The translations under genes and the position numbers were made by a program. A DNA stretch of 38,050 bases from positions 1 to 38,050 of the forward strand of contig JAJPWX010000033.1 of NCBI GenBank assembly GCA_021205755.1. The letters run 5' to 3'. Below the pieces are notes generated by a model. The model was not told the origin of the DNA. It saw only the letters and a list, made by a program, of their open reading frames with translations, and did no database searches. Origin of the DNA: Lachnospiraceae bacterium (GTDB lineage Bacteria; Bacillota; Clostridia; Lachnospirales; Lachnospiraceae). This document shows positions 25,710-33,706 of this stretch, piece after piece (position 1 is the stretch's first letter; the number at the start of each line of letters is the position of its first letter).

Positions 25710-26185
25710 TTCAACCGCACCCCGATCCCGCAGACAACGCGCACGACCTCATCTGCTTCTGCAGCAAGGCAGGTGCAGATTCGCCCAACCGCCTCCCGCC
25801 AGAGACGGTCCGTCTTTTCCATCGGCACAATCCCATAACCCAACTCATTCGAAACAATGGTTATCCCCGGATTTCTCTGAAACAGCCAGGCAGAAAAATC
25901 ATGTGCCTGTTCTTCCAGCAGGGTGAGGTCATCTGCCGCGATTCGAAAAATGCCTGCCCACCCCGCGTCAGGTTCTGCTTCAGTCATTTGCTGTCCGCCA
26001 ACGCGCATCTCCGGTTCCGCCTGCGTCATCCGTTTTACATATTCGTGGAAATGATGAATTCCCCGGCAAGTGGTGATCTCCATCCACCCGCAGTCCCGTC
26101 CATCGATCCATCCGTCCTCTATTCCATATGTCTTTTTCGCGTAATCCAGCTTTCCCTGGTACGCACCGCCAATAATCAGTCTCAT
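25706..26185 (-). CDS. cobU: CobU-like adenosylcobinamide kinase/guanylyltransferase
   Basis: Expected to phosphorylate adenosylcobinamide and transfer GMP to it. The 159-residue protein ends with VSNELGYGIVPMEKTDRLWREAVGRICTCLAAEADEVVRVVCGIGVRLK, a strong match to the CobU C-terminal half. The N-terminal P-loop reads GGAYQGKL: the Ser/Thr normally following Lys is Leu. The middle is short and contains an imperfect repeat (MTQAEPEMRVGG / MTEAEPDAGWAG). It is coupled to cbiB by an ATGA overlap and starts three bases after tldE. Family assignment is firm; whether both activities are retained is open. Confidence 0.82.
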   Translation of the reverse strand: MRLIIGGAYQGKLDYAKKTYGIEDGWIDGRDCGWMEITTCRGIHHFHEYVKRMTQAEPEMRVGGQQMTEAEPDAGWAGIFRIAADDLTLLEEQAHDFSAWLFQRNPGITIVSNELGYGIVPMEKTDRLWREAVGRICTCLAAEADEVVRVVCGIGVRLK

Positions 26186-26188
26186 CGT

Positions 26189-27478
26189 CTACTCTGCCGT
26201 TCTCCCTGCCACACTGACGTTTTTCAGCAGCACTGCTTTCGGCCCGCAGAATTTCGAAATATCCTGCGTCTCTTTTGAAAATACGAAAGATTTCTGCGCT
26301 TCGAAAATACTGCCATTGATGGAGCCGCCGGTCACAGGCGTGATCGTCTCTCCGTCGTTGAGGTAAGCGAGACGGATTTCTCCGCCAAAATGGCCGCTCC
26401 ACTCATCCATCTGAAAATCCGAGAAATTGACTACATAGAGCCCCGGCTGCTTCTTCATCTTCTCAAAATCCGTCCCTCCCGGCGCACAGGAGAGTTTCCG
26501 ATACCAGCCGGTCGCCGGTACATTCAGGTAATGCGCGTACCGTACATTGGCCTGGATGTTCTGAAAAACACCCTTCGAGATACAGGGCAGCTTCTTCATC
26601 GGAACCCCGTCATCACTGAACGGGACGGTGGGAACATAGTCCAGGAAAAGCAGCTCGCCGGTCACCTCTTCCGGCTTTCCCTGCACAAAATCGCCCACCT
26701 TATAGTCCGAATAATGCTGATAAATGCTGTCTCCGCCGCCTCGCGCCCGGTAGAAATCAAAAATCGTTGCTGCGTATTCATCCGAAAGGACTACATCGTA
26801 TGTTCCGGTCACCGGAGCTGCCTGCGCCATCGCGCGGTCTTCGGTCATTTTCAGGGTCTGGCGCACCAGGTCGGTCAGCGCGTCCGTATTCAGTTCATCA
26901 TAAGAAAAATTCTTAAATGTTTCTACATCCTGCGGTTCCTTACACTGCGCCACAATCTCCCCGCTCGCGTGGTATTTGACATAACTGACATCCACCCCTT
27001 TCGAATTGCGGATGTGAACATTCTTTTTTTCGATAAACAGCTCTGCGGAATTCAAAAAACTTTTTTCCCTGTCATCCGCCGCAAACAAAGCTTTTGTCAT
27101 CGCTCCCGCTGCTTCTTCCGCTGACATCTGTACCAGGGAGCTCTCTACCGTCACAGTCTCCTCATGCGTGCCGGCGAAAAGCTCATAGTGAGGGTTCGCC
27201 ACAAAACCGGCTGCCAGATAGGCCCTCCGGCATTTTTCTGAAATTTCTTCTTTGGTAGCGGACGGCTCCACCACGAAAGCAGACTCCCCCTTACAGGGCT
27301 GCCCATCCTTCTCAAAATCGCGGTAAACCGTGACCTGGCAGGTGCGCACATTTTCCGCCCGCCTCATATCCAGATTCTTTTTGATAAAGAACAGCTCCGT
27401 TATCTCTTTCTGAACCTCCAGCAGCAGATATTCCCCGATCTGCTGTTCCTCTAATGCGTTTAAAATTTTCTCTATCAT
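26189..27478 (-). CDS. tldE: TldE/PmbA family metalloprotease-like subunit
   Basis: Partner subunit of the TldD-TldE heterodimeric protease known for processing peptide antibiotics and other unfolded peptides. In this 429-residue protein the second half matches the family (VTGTYDVVLSDEYAATIFDFY; GGEIRLAYLNDGETITPVTGGSINGSIFE). TldE lacks the HExxxH zinc motif, and none is seen here. I start it at MIEKILNALEEQQ, where AAGGAG lies six bases upstream; an ATG overlapping the tldD stop would add 12 residues. It lies directly between tldD and cobU, three bases from the latter. Confidence 0.88.
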   Translation of the reverse strand: MIEKILNALEEQQIGEYLLLEVQKEITELFFIKKNLDMRRAENVRTCQVTVYRDFEKDGQPCKGESAFVVEPSATKEEISEKCRRAYLAAGFVANPHYELFAGTHEETVTVESSLVQMSAEEAAGAMTKALFAADDREKSFLNSAELFIEKKNVHIRNSKGVDVSYVKYHASGEIVAQCKEPQDVETFKNFSYDELNTDALTDLVRQTLKMTEDRAMAQAAPVTGTYDVVLSDEYAATIFDFYRARGGGDSIYQHYSDYKVGDFVQGKPEEVTGELLFLDYVPTVPFSDDGVPMKKLPCISKGVFQNIQANVRYAHYLNVPATGWYRKLSCAPGGTDFEKMKKQPGLYVVNFSDFQMDEWSGHFGGEIRLAYLNDGETITPVTGGSINGSIFEAQKSFVFSKETQDISKFCGPKAVLLKNVSVAGRTAE

Positions 27479-27510
27479 AAATATCTCCTTATTGCTCACG
27501 TAATTTATCG

Positions 27511-28944
27511 TCATCCCAGCCGAATTCTCGCCTTGATATACGGGCCGCCGTCAGAGACCTTGACCCATTCCTTATAGCCCTTTCCGCAGTATCCGGATCC
27601 GCACAGCTTTGCTTCGTCAGACATCATGGTAATCGACTTCAGCAGATCCGGCACATAGCCGGTGAGAACCACCGGGGAATAAATTTTCCCGGTCAGCTTT
27701 CCGTCTTTGATTTCACGCGCGATATTCACCATCATCTGAATGCCCCAGTTTTTCGGATCCTCCATACCGCTCGCCGCATCGTCCAGCAAAAATCCATAGT
27801 CAATGGAGGCAATCATATCCTCTACCTTATCCTGGCCCGGCTCAAACCAGGTGTTCGTCATGCGAGTATAGGCTTTGCGCATATAGCTCTCACGCCGGCC
27901 ATTACCGGTCGGCTCCGCGCCAAGGTACATCGCAGACTGCGCATCCGAGATGCCCGTCTGCAAAACACCGTCCCGGATGATCACTGTGTCCGTTGAAAGG
28001 ACTCCTTCATCGTCAAAGAAATAGCTGGCAGTCTCCGGTCTCCCGCTTAAGGAAGCACCGTCATGCATCGTCAGCATCGACGCCGCTACGTACTCGCCCA
28101 CATAAGATTTGGCAAGCGCTCTGTCCTTTACAAACATATCCATCTCTACGCCATGGCCAAATGCCTCATGGGCAATCATCCCAGTCACCGGAGGCGTACA
28201 GATACAATCGTATTCACCCGGAATCATGGGTTCCGCATCCAGAAGGTCGATCGCATTTTTGCCCACTCTGGCAATGCCGGCTTCCATCTTCTCCATCAAT
28301 TCTACGCCGCCCAGGTTCGAAAAACCCTCATAGCTGTACTTCACCTGGCTGTCCTTTTGCACTACAATCTGCAGAGCACCGTTCGTCCACAGAACATTCT
28401 GCTCCATATCACGGTGCGGCGACAGAAACAGCTTCGAATACTTCTGGTAATTCAGAGCCGCAGCACAATTAATCACGCGCTCATCATAGGCCATACACTG
28501 ATCCTTCAGCACCGTCAACCGGCGCAGAATCTCCTCATCGCCCAGTTCCTCCGCTCCCGTCTCATATTCCGTACTCTCCGCCAGTACACAGGGTTCATCG
28601 GCAAGCATCCGATACTGGCTTAAAGCTTCTACGCCATCACACTCCCGCAGTGCCACCACGTTCTGAAGATGCGCCATGATGTCATCCAGCTTTTCTTCCG
28701 AGATCTCATTAAACGAATATTCCCCATAAGCCGCCCCGTCATAGACCTTGATCACAAAACCGCGGTTCGAAAGGGTCGCATCCTCCCCCATCGTGGTCAC
28801 CATCGAAGATACCTGATAGCGGACTGCCTGAGCGTCCACCGCCAGAATCGACGCGTACGGATACACATCCAGTACCCGGTCAAGTAATTCTTTCAGCAGC
28901 GGCTTCACACTCTGTAAATATTGGCTTGACTCTACTTTTTTCAT
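27511..28944 (-). CDS. tldD: TldD family metalloprotease
   Basis: Catalytic subunit of the TldD/TldE protease. The 477 residues contain the zinc motif HEAFGH (H259, E260, H264), with downstream GRRESYMRKAYTRMTNTWFEPG and CGSGYCGKGYKEWVKVSDGGPYIKARIRLG, all typical. The start MKKVESSQYLQ follows GAAAGGAATGG; the open frame extends about 18 codons upstream without a better site. It is the first gene of the run leading into the cob genes and has its own promoter. No peptide-antibiotic cluster is nearby, so the substrate is unknown. Confidence 0.92.
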   Translation of the reverse strand: MKKVESSQYLQSVKPLLKELLDRVLDVYPYASILAVDAQAVRYQVSSMVTTMGEDATLSNRGFVIKVYDGAAYGEYSFNEISEEKLDDIMAHLQNVVALRECDGVEALSQYRMLADEPCVLAESTEYETGAEELGDEEILRRLTVLKDQCMAYDERVINCAAALNYQKYSKLFLSPHRDMEQNVLWTNGALQIVVQKDSQVKYSYEGFSNLGGVELMEKMEAGIARVGKNAIDLLDAEPMIPGEYDCICTPPVTGMIAHEAFGHGVEMDMFVKDRALAKSYVGEYVAASMLTMHDGASLSGRPETASYFFDDEGVLSTDTVIIRDGVLQTGISDAQSAMYLGAEPTGNGRRESYMRKAYTRMTNTWFEPGQDKVEDMIASIDYGFLLDDAASGMEDPKNWGIQMMVNIAREIKDGKLTGKIYSPVVLTGYVPDLLKSITMMSDEAKLCGSGYCGKGYKEWVKVSDGGPYIKARIRLG

Positions 28945-28989
28945 ACATCCATTCCTTTCTTCATCGTTCAAAATTACACTCTGCACCTC

Positions 28990-29017
28990 ATTATACACGA
29001 ATGCAAATTCTTTGCAA
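28990..29017 (-). promoter_or_regulatory. Promoter of tldD and the downstream run
   Basis: Read on the minus strand, TTGCAA (29012-29017) and TATAAT (28990-28995) are 16 bases apart, about 45 bases before the tldD start. No cobalamin riboswitch fits in the short leader. Confidence 0.7.
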
Positions 29018-29081
29018 TAGAGAAAAAGGCAATCCCCTTTCTGGATTTACCGGTATTTTACATAGAAAATTCGAAAATCTC

Positions 29082-29110
29082 TTGCATCTTCCGGATTCTT
29101 TTGCTAGAAT
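29082..29110 (+). promoter_or_regulatory. Promoter of the mgtE leader
   Basis: TTGCAT (29082-29087) and TAGAAT (29105-29110) are 17 bases apart, with an extended -10 TGC just before TAGAAT. It fires away from the tldD promoter and would give a leader of about 365 bases before mgtE. Confidence 0.7.
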
Positions 29111-29144
29111 AAGAAAAGATAATTTCGAAAGGCAGGTGAACAGA

Positions 29145-29237
29145 ATGGATAATTGTGACGGTCGAGGTCGAAGTACCGGCACAGGATGGAAATTCCGCTC
29201 TGGTCTGTTCTGTTCATTCCAGTCCGCGCATATCTGA
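29145..29237 (+). CDS. Possible 30-residue leader peptide upstream of mgtE
   Basis: A small frame of 30 codons (starting MDNCDGRGRSTGTGWKFRSG and ending CSFQSAHI) follows AGGCAGGTG with good spacing and lies just downstream of a strong promoter. It has two Cys and many Gly and Arg. Its start region can be sequestered by pairing with 29208-29216, inside its own coding sequence. I recognise no family. It may be only a chance frame within a structured leader; position and ribosome-binding site are the sole support. Confidence 0.25.
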   Translation: MDNCDGRGRSTGTGWKFRSGLFCSFQSAHI

Positions 29238-29286
29238 TTTCTATCCTGTACCCAGACAGATTACCGTTTGCATTATTTACATTTCT

Positions 29287-29315
29287 TGAAGAATCCACAT
29301 TCTTCATTCTTTTTT
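29287..29315 (+). terminator. Terminator inside the mgtE leader (possible attenuator)
   Basis: TGAAGAAT (29287-29294) pairs with ATTCTTCA (29299-29306) and is followed by a T-rich tract. It lies after the promoter and about 165 bases before mgtE, so read-through is needed for mgtE expression from that promoter. Confidence 0.65.
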
Positions 29316-29481
29316 GTTGTCTTTTGGTAACCGTTCAGAACAGTACCTTGCGCTAGCCGCGAAGGAAGGGAACAGTTACATTTTGCACCCGACAATACGA
29401 AAAGTGCCGCTCGATCGAACATCCACACGTGGTTCGGTCTGTGATGCTGCGCCCGCGTCGGATTGAAAGGAGGAATCTGCT

Positions 29482-30873
29482 ATGGAGCCAAAAGTACAGG
29501 ATTATAAGTCAGAAATCATTGCAATTATCAGAAGTAATATCTCGCCGGGGCTGCTGCGCGGCAAGCTTGGCGATTATCATGAGAATGACCTGGCAGAGGC
29601 GCTCTCTGACCTCTCCTCGGTTGAGCAGAAGAAGCTGTTCCGCATTCTGAGCCAAGAGCTGCTCTCCGATATTTTCGAACACACAGACGAGGATGAGGCC
29701 ATCCGCTATCTCGATGAGATGGAAGTTAAAAAGGCTGCCGGCATTTTATCAAAAATGGAGACAGACACCGCCGTTGAGATTCTGAAAGCGCTCTCCCGTG
29801 AAAAAAGGCAGCTGCTTGTCGGACTGATGGACGAGGAAGCGCGAAACGATATCTCCATCATTTCCGTTTTTGACGAGGATGAGATCGGCAGCTGCATGAC
29901 GACCAATTACATCAGCTTCCGTGAAAACCTGACCATCAAGCAGGCCATGAGCGCCCTGATTGAACAGGCGGAGAAAAATGACAATATCACTACTCTCTTT
30001 ACTGTAGCAGAGGACGGCACCTTCTACGGAGCGATCGACCTCAAAGACCTGATCATCGCCCGCCGGGACACTCCCCTGGAGGAGCTGATCGCGACCTCTT
30101 ATCCTTACGTATACGGCCACACCTCCATCGACGACTGTATTGAGAAGCTGAAGGATTATTCCGAGGACTCGATCCCCGTCCTCAGCGACGACAATCAGCT
30201 GCTGGGCGTCATCACCTCCCAGAACATCGTTGAACTGGTCGACACCGAGATGGGCGAGGATTACGCGAAGCTGGCTGGTCTGTCCGCAGAGGAGGATTTG
30301 AACGAGCCTCTGAAGGACAGCATGAAAAAACGTCTTCCCTGGCTTTCCGTTCTCCTGGTGCTTGGTATGCTGGTCTCCTCCGTGGTAGGCGCGTTTGAAG
30401 CAGTCGTGAGCCAGCTGACCATCATCATGGCCTTCCAGTCCCTGATTCTGGACATGGCCGGTAACGTCGGCACACAGTCCCTGGCCGTTACCATCCGCGT
30501 ACTGATGGATGAGAACCTCAGCGGCCGCCAGAAGCTATCACTTGTAAAAAAAGAGATGAGTGTCGGGCTCTGCAACGGACTTCTTCTGGGAAGCGTATCC
30601 GTCCTCATCGTCGGACTTTACATTTACCTGTTTAAAGGGACCGCGGCCGGATTTGCCTTTGCCGTATCTTTCTGCGTCGGCATTTCCCTGATGGTCGCCA
30701 TGCTAATCTCCGGAATGGTCGGCACCTGCATCCCTCTGTTTTTCAACAAAATCCACGTCGACCCGGCTGTTGCGTCCGGTCCGCTGATCACCACCATGAA
30801 CGACCTCGTTGCCGTGATTACCTACTACGGGCTGAGCTGGATTTTGCTGATCCAGGTGATGCATCTCGGATAG
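29482..30873 (+). CDS. mgtE: Magnesium transporter MgtE
   Basis: Mg2+ channel/transporter gated by internal Mg2+. The 463 residues show the helical N domain with HENDLAEALSDLSSVEQKKLFRIL, a pair of CBS domains at about 135-255 (SCMTTNYISFRENLTIKQAMSALI; YPYVYGHTSIDDCIEKLKD), a plug helix, and five membrane segments from about 285. The pore signature MAFQSLILDMAGNVGTQSLAVTIRVL is present. AAAGGAGG lies eight bases before ATG. It is a single-gene unit preceded by an unusually long structured leader and convergent with the TRAP operon. Confidence 0.96.
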   Translation: MEPKVQDYKSEIIAIIRSNISPGLLRGKLGDYHENDLAEALSDLSSVEQKKLFRILSQELLSDIFEHTDEDEAIRYLDEMEVKKAAGILSKMETDTAVEILKALSREKRQLLVGLMDEEARNDISIISVFDEDEIGSCMTTNYISFRENLTIKQAMSALIEQAEKNDNITTLFTVAEDGTFYGAIDLKDLIIARRDTPLEELIATSYPYVYGHTSIDDCIEKLKDYSEDSIPVLSDDNQLLGVITSQNIVELVDTEMGEDYAKLAGLSAEEDLNEPLKDSMKKRLPWLSVLLVLGMLVSSVVGAFEAVVSQLTIIMAFQSLILDMAGNVGTQSLAVTIRVLMDENLSGRQKLSLVKKEMSVGLCNGLLLGSVSVLIVGLYIYLFKGTAAGFAFAVSFCVGISLMVAMLISGMVGTCIPLFFNKIHVDPAVASGPLITTMNDLVAVITYYGLSWILLIQVMHLG

Positions 30874-30962
30874 AAGGCATTTCCTCTATTTCTGCTTCTT
30901 CTGAAGAGTAGCATATCCAAAAGCTTTGCAAGAGAAAAAAGGCGAAATCAAATGATACAAAA

Positions 30963-30999
30963 CAGGCGCATGAAGCAGATCAAATCTGCCATGCGCCTG
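30963..30999 (-). terminator. Terminator of the TRAP operon
   Basis: CAGGCGCATG pairs with CATGCGCCTG, and inside it GCAGAT pairs with ATCTGC, giving a stem of about 16 bp with a short loop. On the minus strand TTTTG follows. It lies between dctP and mgtE and may also stop mgtE transcription, though the plus-strand T-tract is poor. Confidence 0.8.
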
Positions 31000-31042
31000 A
31001 CTTATTTCTACTATCTATTACTTATTACCAGTCACGCTATAA

Positions 31043-32149
31043 TTACTCTGCCACCTTGAACGCGTTGATGTAAGCCTGTGCTTCATCCTCACTCATGCCG
31101 TTTGCTGTCAGCTGGCTGATATACCAGTCTTCCGCTCCAGAGCATGCCTCTTTGAAAGAATCAGAATCGATCTCGTCCAGTGTAGTAACTTCCATCGCGC
31201 CGGACTCGGTCCACTCTGCAACCAGCTCTTCTACGTTCTCACGGTTGATCGCGATCTGATAAGCAACTGCCTTGGCAGCATTTTCATCAATGACAGCCTT
31301 CTGCTCGTCTGTGAACTGGTCATACGCAGACTGGTTGATGCAGAAGAACAGGCAGTCATAGTAAGCATTCCACAGAGAAATGTAATCCTGCACATCCTGT
31401 ACAGAGTTCGAAGCGATGGCCGTCTCCGGATTCTCCTCGCCGTCTACCGTACCCTGCTGCAGCGCCGTGTAGGTCTCAGACCAGTTCATAACGGTTGCGT
31501 CACAGCCCCACTCACTGTAAACCTCCGCACACAAGTCGTTGGAGCATATGCGCATCTTGATATCAGCCAGGTCTGATACAGTGGTGATAGCTTTCTTGGA
31601 GTTGGTGATCTGACGGAAACCATTTTCGCCGATGCCTTCGCAAACCAGACCATACTCAGCGAGCACTTCCTTCAGAGCTTCGCCGCCTTCGCCAGCCATT
31701 GCCGCGTCCACGTCATCATAATCTTCAAAGAGATACGGCAGAGAAACTACATTGAAGCGGGTGTCGAAGTTTGCATAGATCAGGTTCGAGTGCATGGATA
31801 CCTGAATCGTCGCTCCGTCCATCAGCGCCTGGATGCCGTCGGTCTGAGAGCCATTGGTAAGCTGGTCAGCGGCATACACATTGACCATAACCGCACCGTC
31901 TGTGGATTCCTGCATCAATGCGTTAAAGTAATAGCCTGCCTGAGCCCAGGTCGATGTATCGCCTGTGGAGCAGGTGTAGTTCCACACGGTAACAGGCCAC
32001 TCGTCTGTGCCTGTGTAGACAGCTGCTTCCTCAGAAGCCACATACACGTCTGAGGCCTCATAGTCCGCATAGTCTGCCGCAGCGAGTGCGCTCGGCGAGA
32101 GGATTGCAGCAGCGAGGCATAAGGAAAGTGCTTTTTTCCAGTTCTTCAT
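31043..32149 (-). CDS. dctP: TRAP transporter solute-binding protein (DctP type)
   Basis: Extracytoplasmic receptor that captures an organic acid for the DctQM permease. The 368-residue precursor has a Sec signal peptide (MKNWKKALSLCLAAAILSPSALA, cleavage after about 23), then an acidic tail and the DctP domain. Arg200 in IKMRICSN is at the position that usually holds the substrate carboxylate, and GEENPETAIA is the family loop. No lipobox cysteine is evident, odd for a Gram-positive binding protein. GGAGGA precedes ATG; the longer frame upstream has no signal. It lies last, 219 bases after dctM, unlike the common P-Q-M order. Confidence 0.93.
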   Translation of the reverse strand: MKNWKKALSLCLAAAILSPSALAAADYADYEASDVYVASEEAAVYTGTDEWPVTVWNYTCSTGDTSTWAQAGYYFNALMQESTDGAVMVNVYAADQLTNGSQTDGIQALMDGATIQVSMHSNLIYANFDTRFNVVSLPYLFEDYDDVDAAMAGEGGEALKEVLAEYGLVCEGIGENGFRQITNSKKAITTVSDLADIKMRICSNDLCAEVYSEWGCDATVMNWSETYTALQQGTVDGEENPETAIASNSVQDVQDYISLWNAYYDCLFFCINQSAYDQFTDEQKAVIDENAAKAVAYQIAINRENVEELVAEWTESGAMEVTTLDEIDSDSFKEACSGAEDWYISQLTANGMSEDEAQAYINAFKVAE

Positions 32150-32368
32150 GATTCTTCCTCCTGTGAATGAAATAATTTGATACAAAAGAATACGACTCAT
32201 GTCGTTTCCTGTAAAATAGTAACGATTCAAAACAGCACCTTTTCATTTCCATGCTGCTCTGAACTGTTATATGAAATATATGTATACAGCTCTGTCGGCC
32301 ATAAACATCAATCATAAATTATGTTCTGCAATTGCGTATGCCGCAGTGTCAGACAAAACACCCGGCGC
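32150..32368. repeat. dctM-dctP gap with a palindromic TAACnGTTCAGA element
   Basis: On the minus strand an 18-base arm starting TAACAGTTCAGAGCAGCA faces TGCTGTTTTGAATCGTTA (about 32217-32267), with 14 of 18 positions complementary around a 14-base loop. Similar sequences occur at 9877, 29327 and 36376. The gap also has A/T-rich stretches that could serve as a weak dctP promoter, none convincing. Confidence 0.45.
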
Positions 32369-33706
32369 CTACAACAACAGCAGACTGATCTGTGGAATAT
32401 AGGTGAGCAGCAGCAGCACGATCAGGCAGGCGATGATCATCGGGATGACAGCCTTTGAAATCATGGGCAGCGTCACATGGTAGTATTCTTCCTTGCCGGA
32501 GACCAGCGAGGCAGCCGCGTTTTTGATCCGCAGCCCCATGGCGACAAAGAGGTTGACGCCAACCGGAGGCGTTACCTGCCCGATAGCCAGGTTGACCGTG
32601 ATCATAATGCCAAATGCCACCGGATCGTACCCCAGCGACTTCGCCACGGGCAGCATCACCGGAACGAATATGTACATCGCGGAGTTTGCGTCAATAAAGC
32701 AGCCCGCAATGAGCAGAATAATATTGACAATGATGAGGAACACCACACGGTTCGTGGACACACTGGTCAGCAGCGCCTGCGCGGCGGAAGAAATGCCAAA
32801 CAGCGTACAACAATAGGAAAACAAGGAAGCCGAGGCAACAATCAGCATGATGCTGCCGCTCGTCTTTGCTGAATCCACGAAAATCTCAAACAGCTCCTTA
32901 AGACGAACCTGCCGGTAAATAAAAATACCTACAATCAGGCCATATACCACAGCCACCGCCGCGGCCTCTGTCGGTGTAAAAATACCTCCGTAAATACCGC
33001 CAAGGATAATCACCGGCATCAGCAGTCCCCAGACCGCATCCTTAAAGCTATTCCAGCGTTCCTTCCAGCTGCGCTTTTCATGGGGCGGCTGGATATTCTT
33101 TTTCTTTGCCTCAATCATAACGACAATCGCCAGCGCGACGCCCATCATTATTCCCGGGATGATACCTGCCATAAACAGATCACCTACACTCTCGCCGGAA
33201 ATCGATGCATACACGACAAAGGCAATTGACGGCGGAATGACAATCGCAATCGAGCTTGACGTAGCCATCAGCGCTTCCGCAAATGATACCGTGAAGCCAG
33301 ACTCAATCATCGCCGGAATCAGCACAGCGCCAAGCGCGGCCACTGTCGCAGGGCCAGAACCCGAAATCGCGCCGAAGAAGCAGGCCACAATGACACACAC
33401 AATCGCCATACCGCCCTTCCGGTGGCCGATGCAATCGTCAATGAAACGAACCAGATGCGTCGAAATGCCCGCTTTTGCCATAATATTACCCGATAATACA
33501 AAGAACGGTATCGCCAGCAGCAGGAATTTCGAAATTCCCGTATAGGTGTTTGTGGCAATGATACTCAGGTTCAGGTTGGAGTACATAAGCTGTGTGCTCG
33601 ACGCAAACAGAATCGTGAACACGGAGCTCAGTCCCAGACAGATGCCGATCGGTACCCCGATAAACAACAGGATAAAAAAGGAAATAAATAAAACCGCTGT
33701 GATCAT
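32369..33706 (-). CDS. dctM: TRAP transporter large permease subunit (DctM)
   Basis: Transport-catalysing membrane subunit, sodium- or proton-coupled uptake of an organic acid. The 445 residues form about 12 membrane segments. Family blocks include the N-terminal FIGVPIGICLGLSS, ATSSSIAIVIPPSIAFVVYA, FTPTEAAAVAVVYGL and GQVTPPVGVNLFVAMGL. Its ATG overlaps the dctQ stop as ATGA, so the two membrane subunits are translationally coupled. Substrate cannot be read from the sequence; the Ile T-box upstream suggests a branched-chain acid. Confidence 0.95.
   Translation of the reverse strand: MITAVLFISFFILLFIGVPIGICLGLSSVFTILFASSTQLMYSNLNLSIIATNTYTGISKFLLLAIPFFVLSGNIMAKAGISTHLVRFIDDCIGHRKGGMAIVCVIVACFFGAISGSGPATVAALGAVLIPAMIESGFTVSFAEALMATSSSIAIVIPPSIAFVVYASISGESVGDLFMAGIIPGIMMGVALAIVVMIEAKKKNIQPPHEKRSWKERWNSFKDAVWGLLMPVIILGGIYGGIFTPTEAAAVAVVYGLIVGIFIYRQVRLKELFEIFVDSAKTSGSIMLIVASASLFSYCCTLFGISSAAQALLTSVSTNRVVFLIIVNIILLIAGCFIDANSAMYIFVPVMLPVAKSLGYDPVAFGIMITVNLAIGQVTPPVGVNLFVAMGLRIKNAAASLVSGKEEYYHVTLPMISKAVIPMIIACLIVLLLLTYIPQISLLLL

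Larger units (their letters stand above)
29117..29481 (+). other. Long structured leader of mgtE
   Basis: The predicted transcript contains TGAACAGAA (29137-29145) complementary to TTCTGTTCA (29208-29216), and GGCACAGGAT (29178-29187) complementary to ATCCTGTACC (29243-29252). A terminator follows at 29287-29315. After it lie a TAACnGTTCAGA palindrome (29327-29382) and a CCAC/GTGG hairpin near 29430. I do not see the conserved blocks of the M-box (ykoK) magnesium riboswitch. A regulatory RNA is inferred from structure, not recognised. Confidence 0.45.

Noticed and set aside
28945-29081. Cobalamin riboswitch upstream of tldD and the cob run
   Set aside because: The leader is about 45 bases and the B12-box core GCCACTG does not occur in it or between the cob genes.
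29117-29481. M-box magnesium riboswitch upstream of mgtE
   Set aside because: The conserved blocks I know (GGTGAGGCTCC, GCTGCCC, GACGCCAATGGGTCAACAG) are not present; only the position fits.
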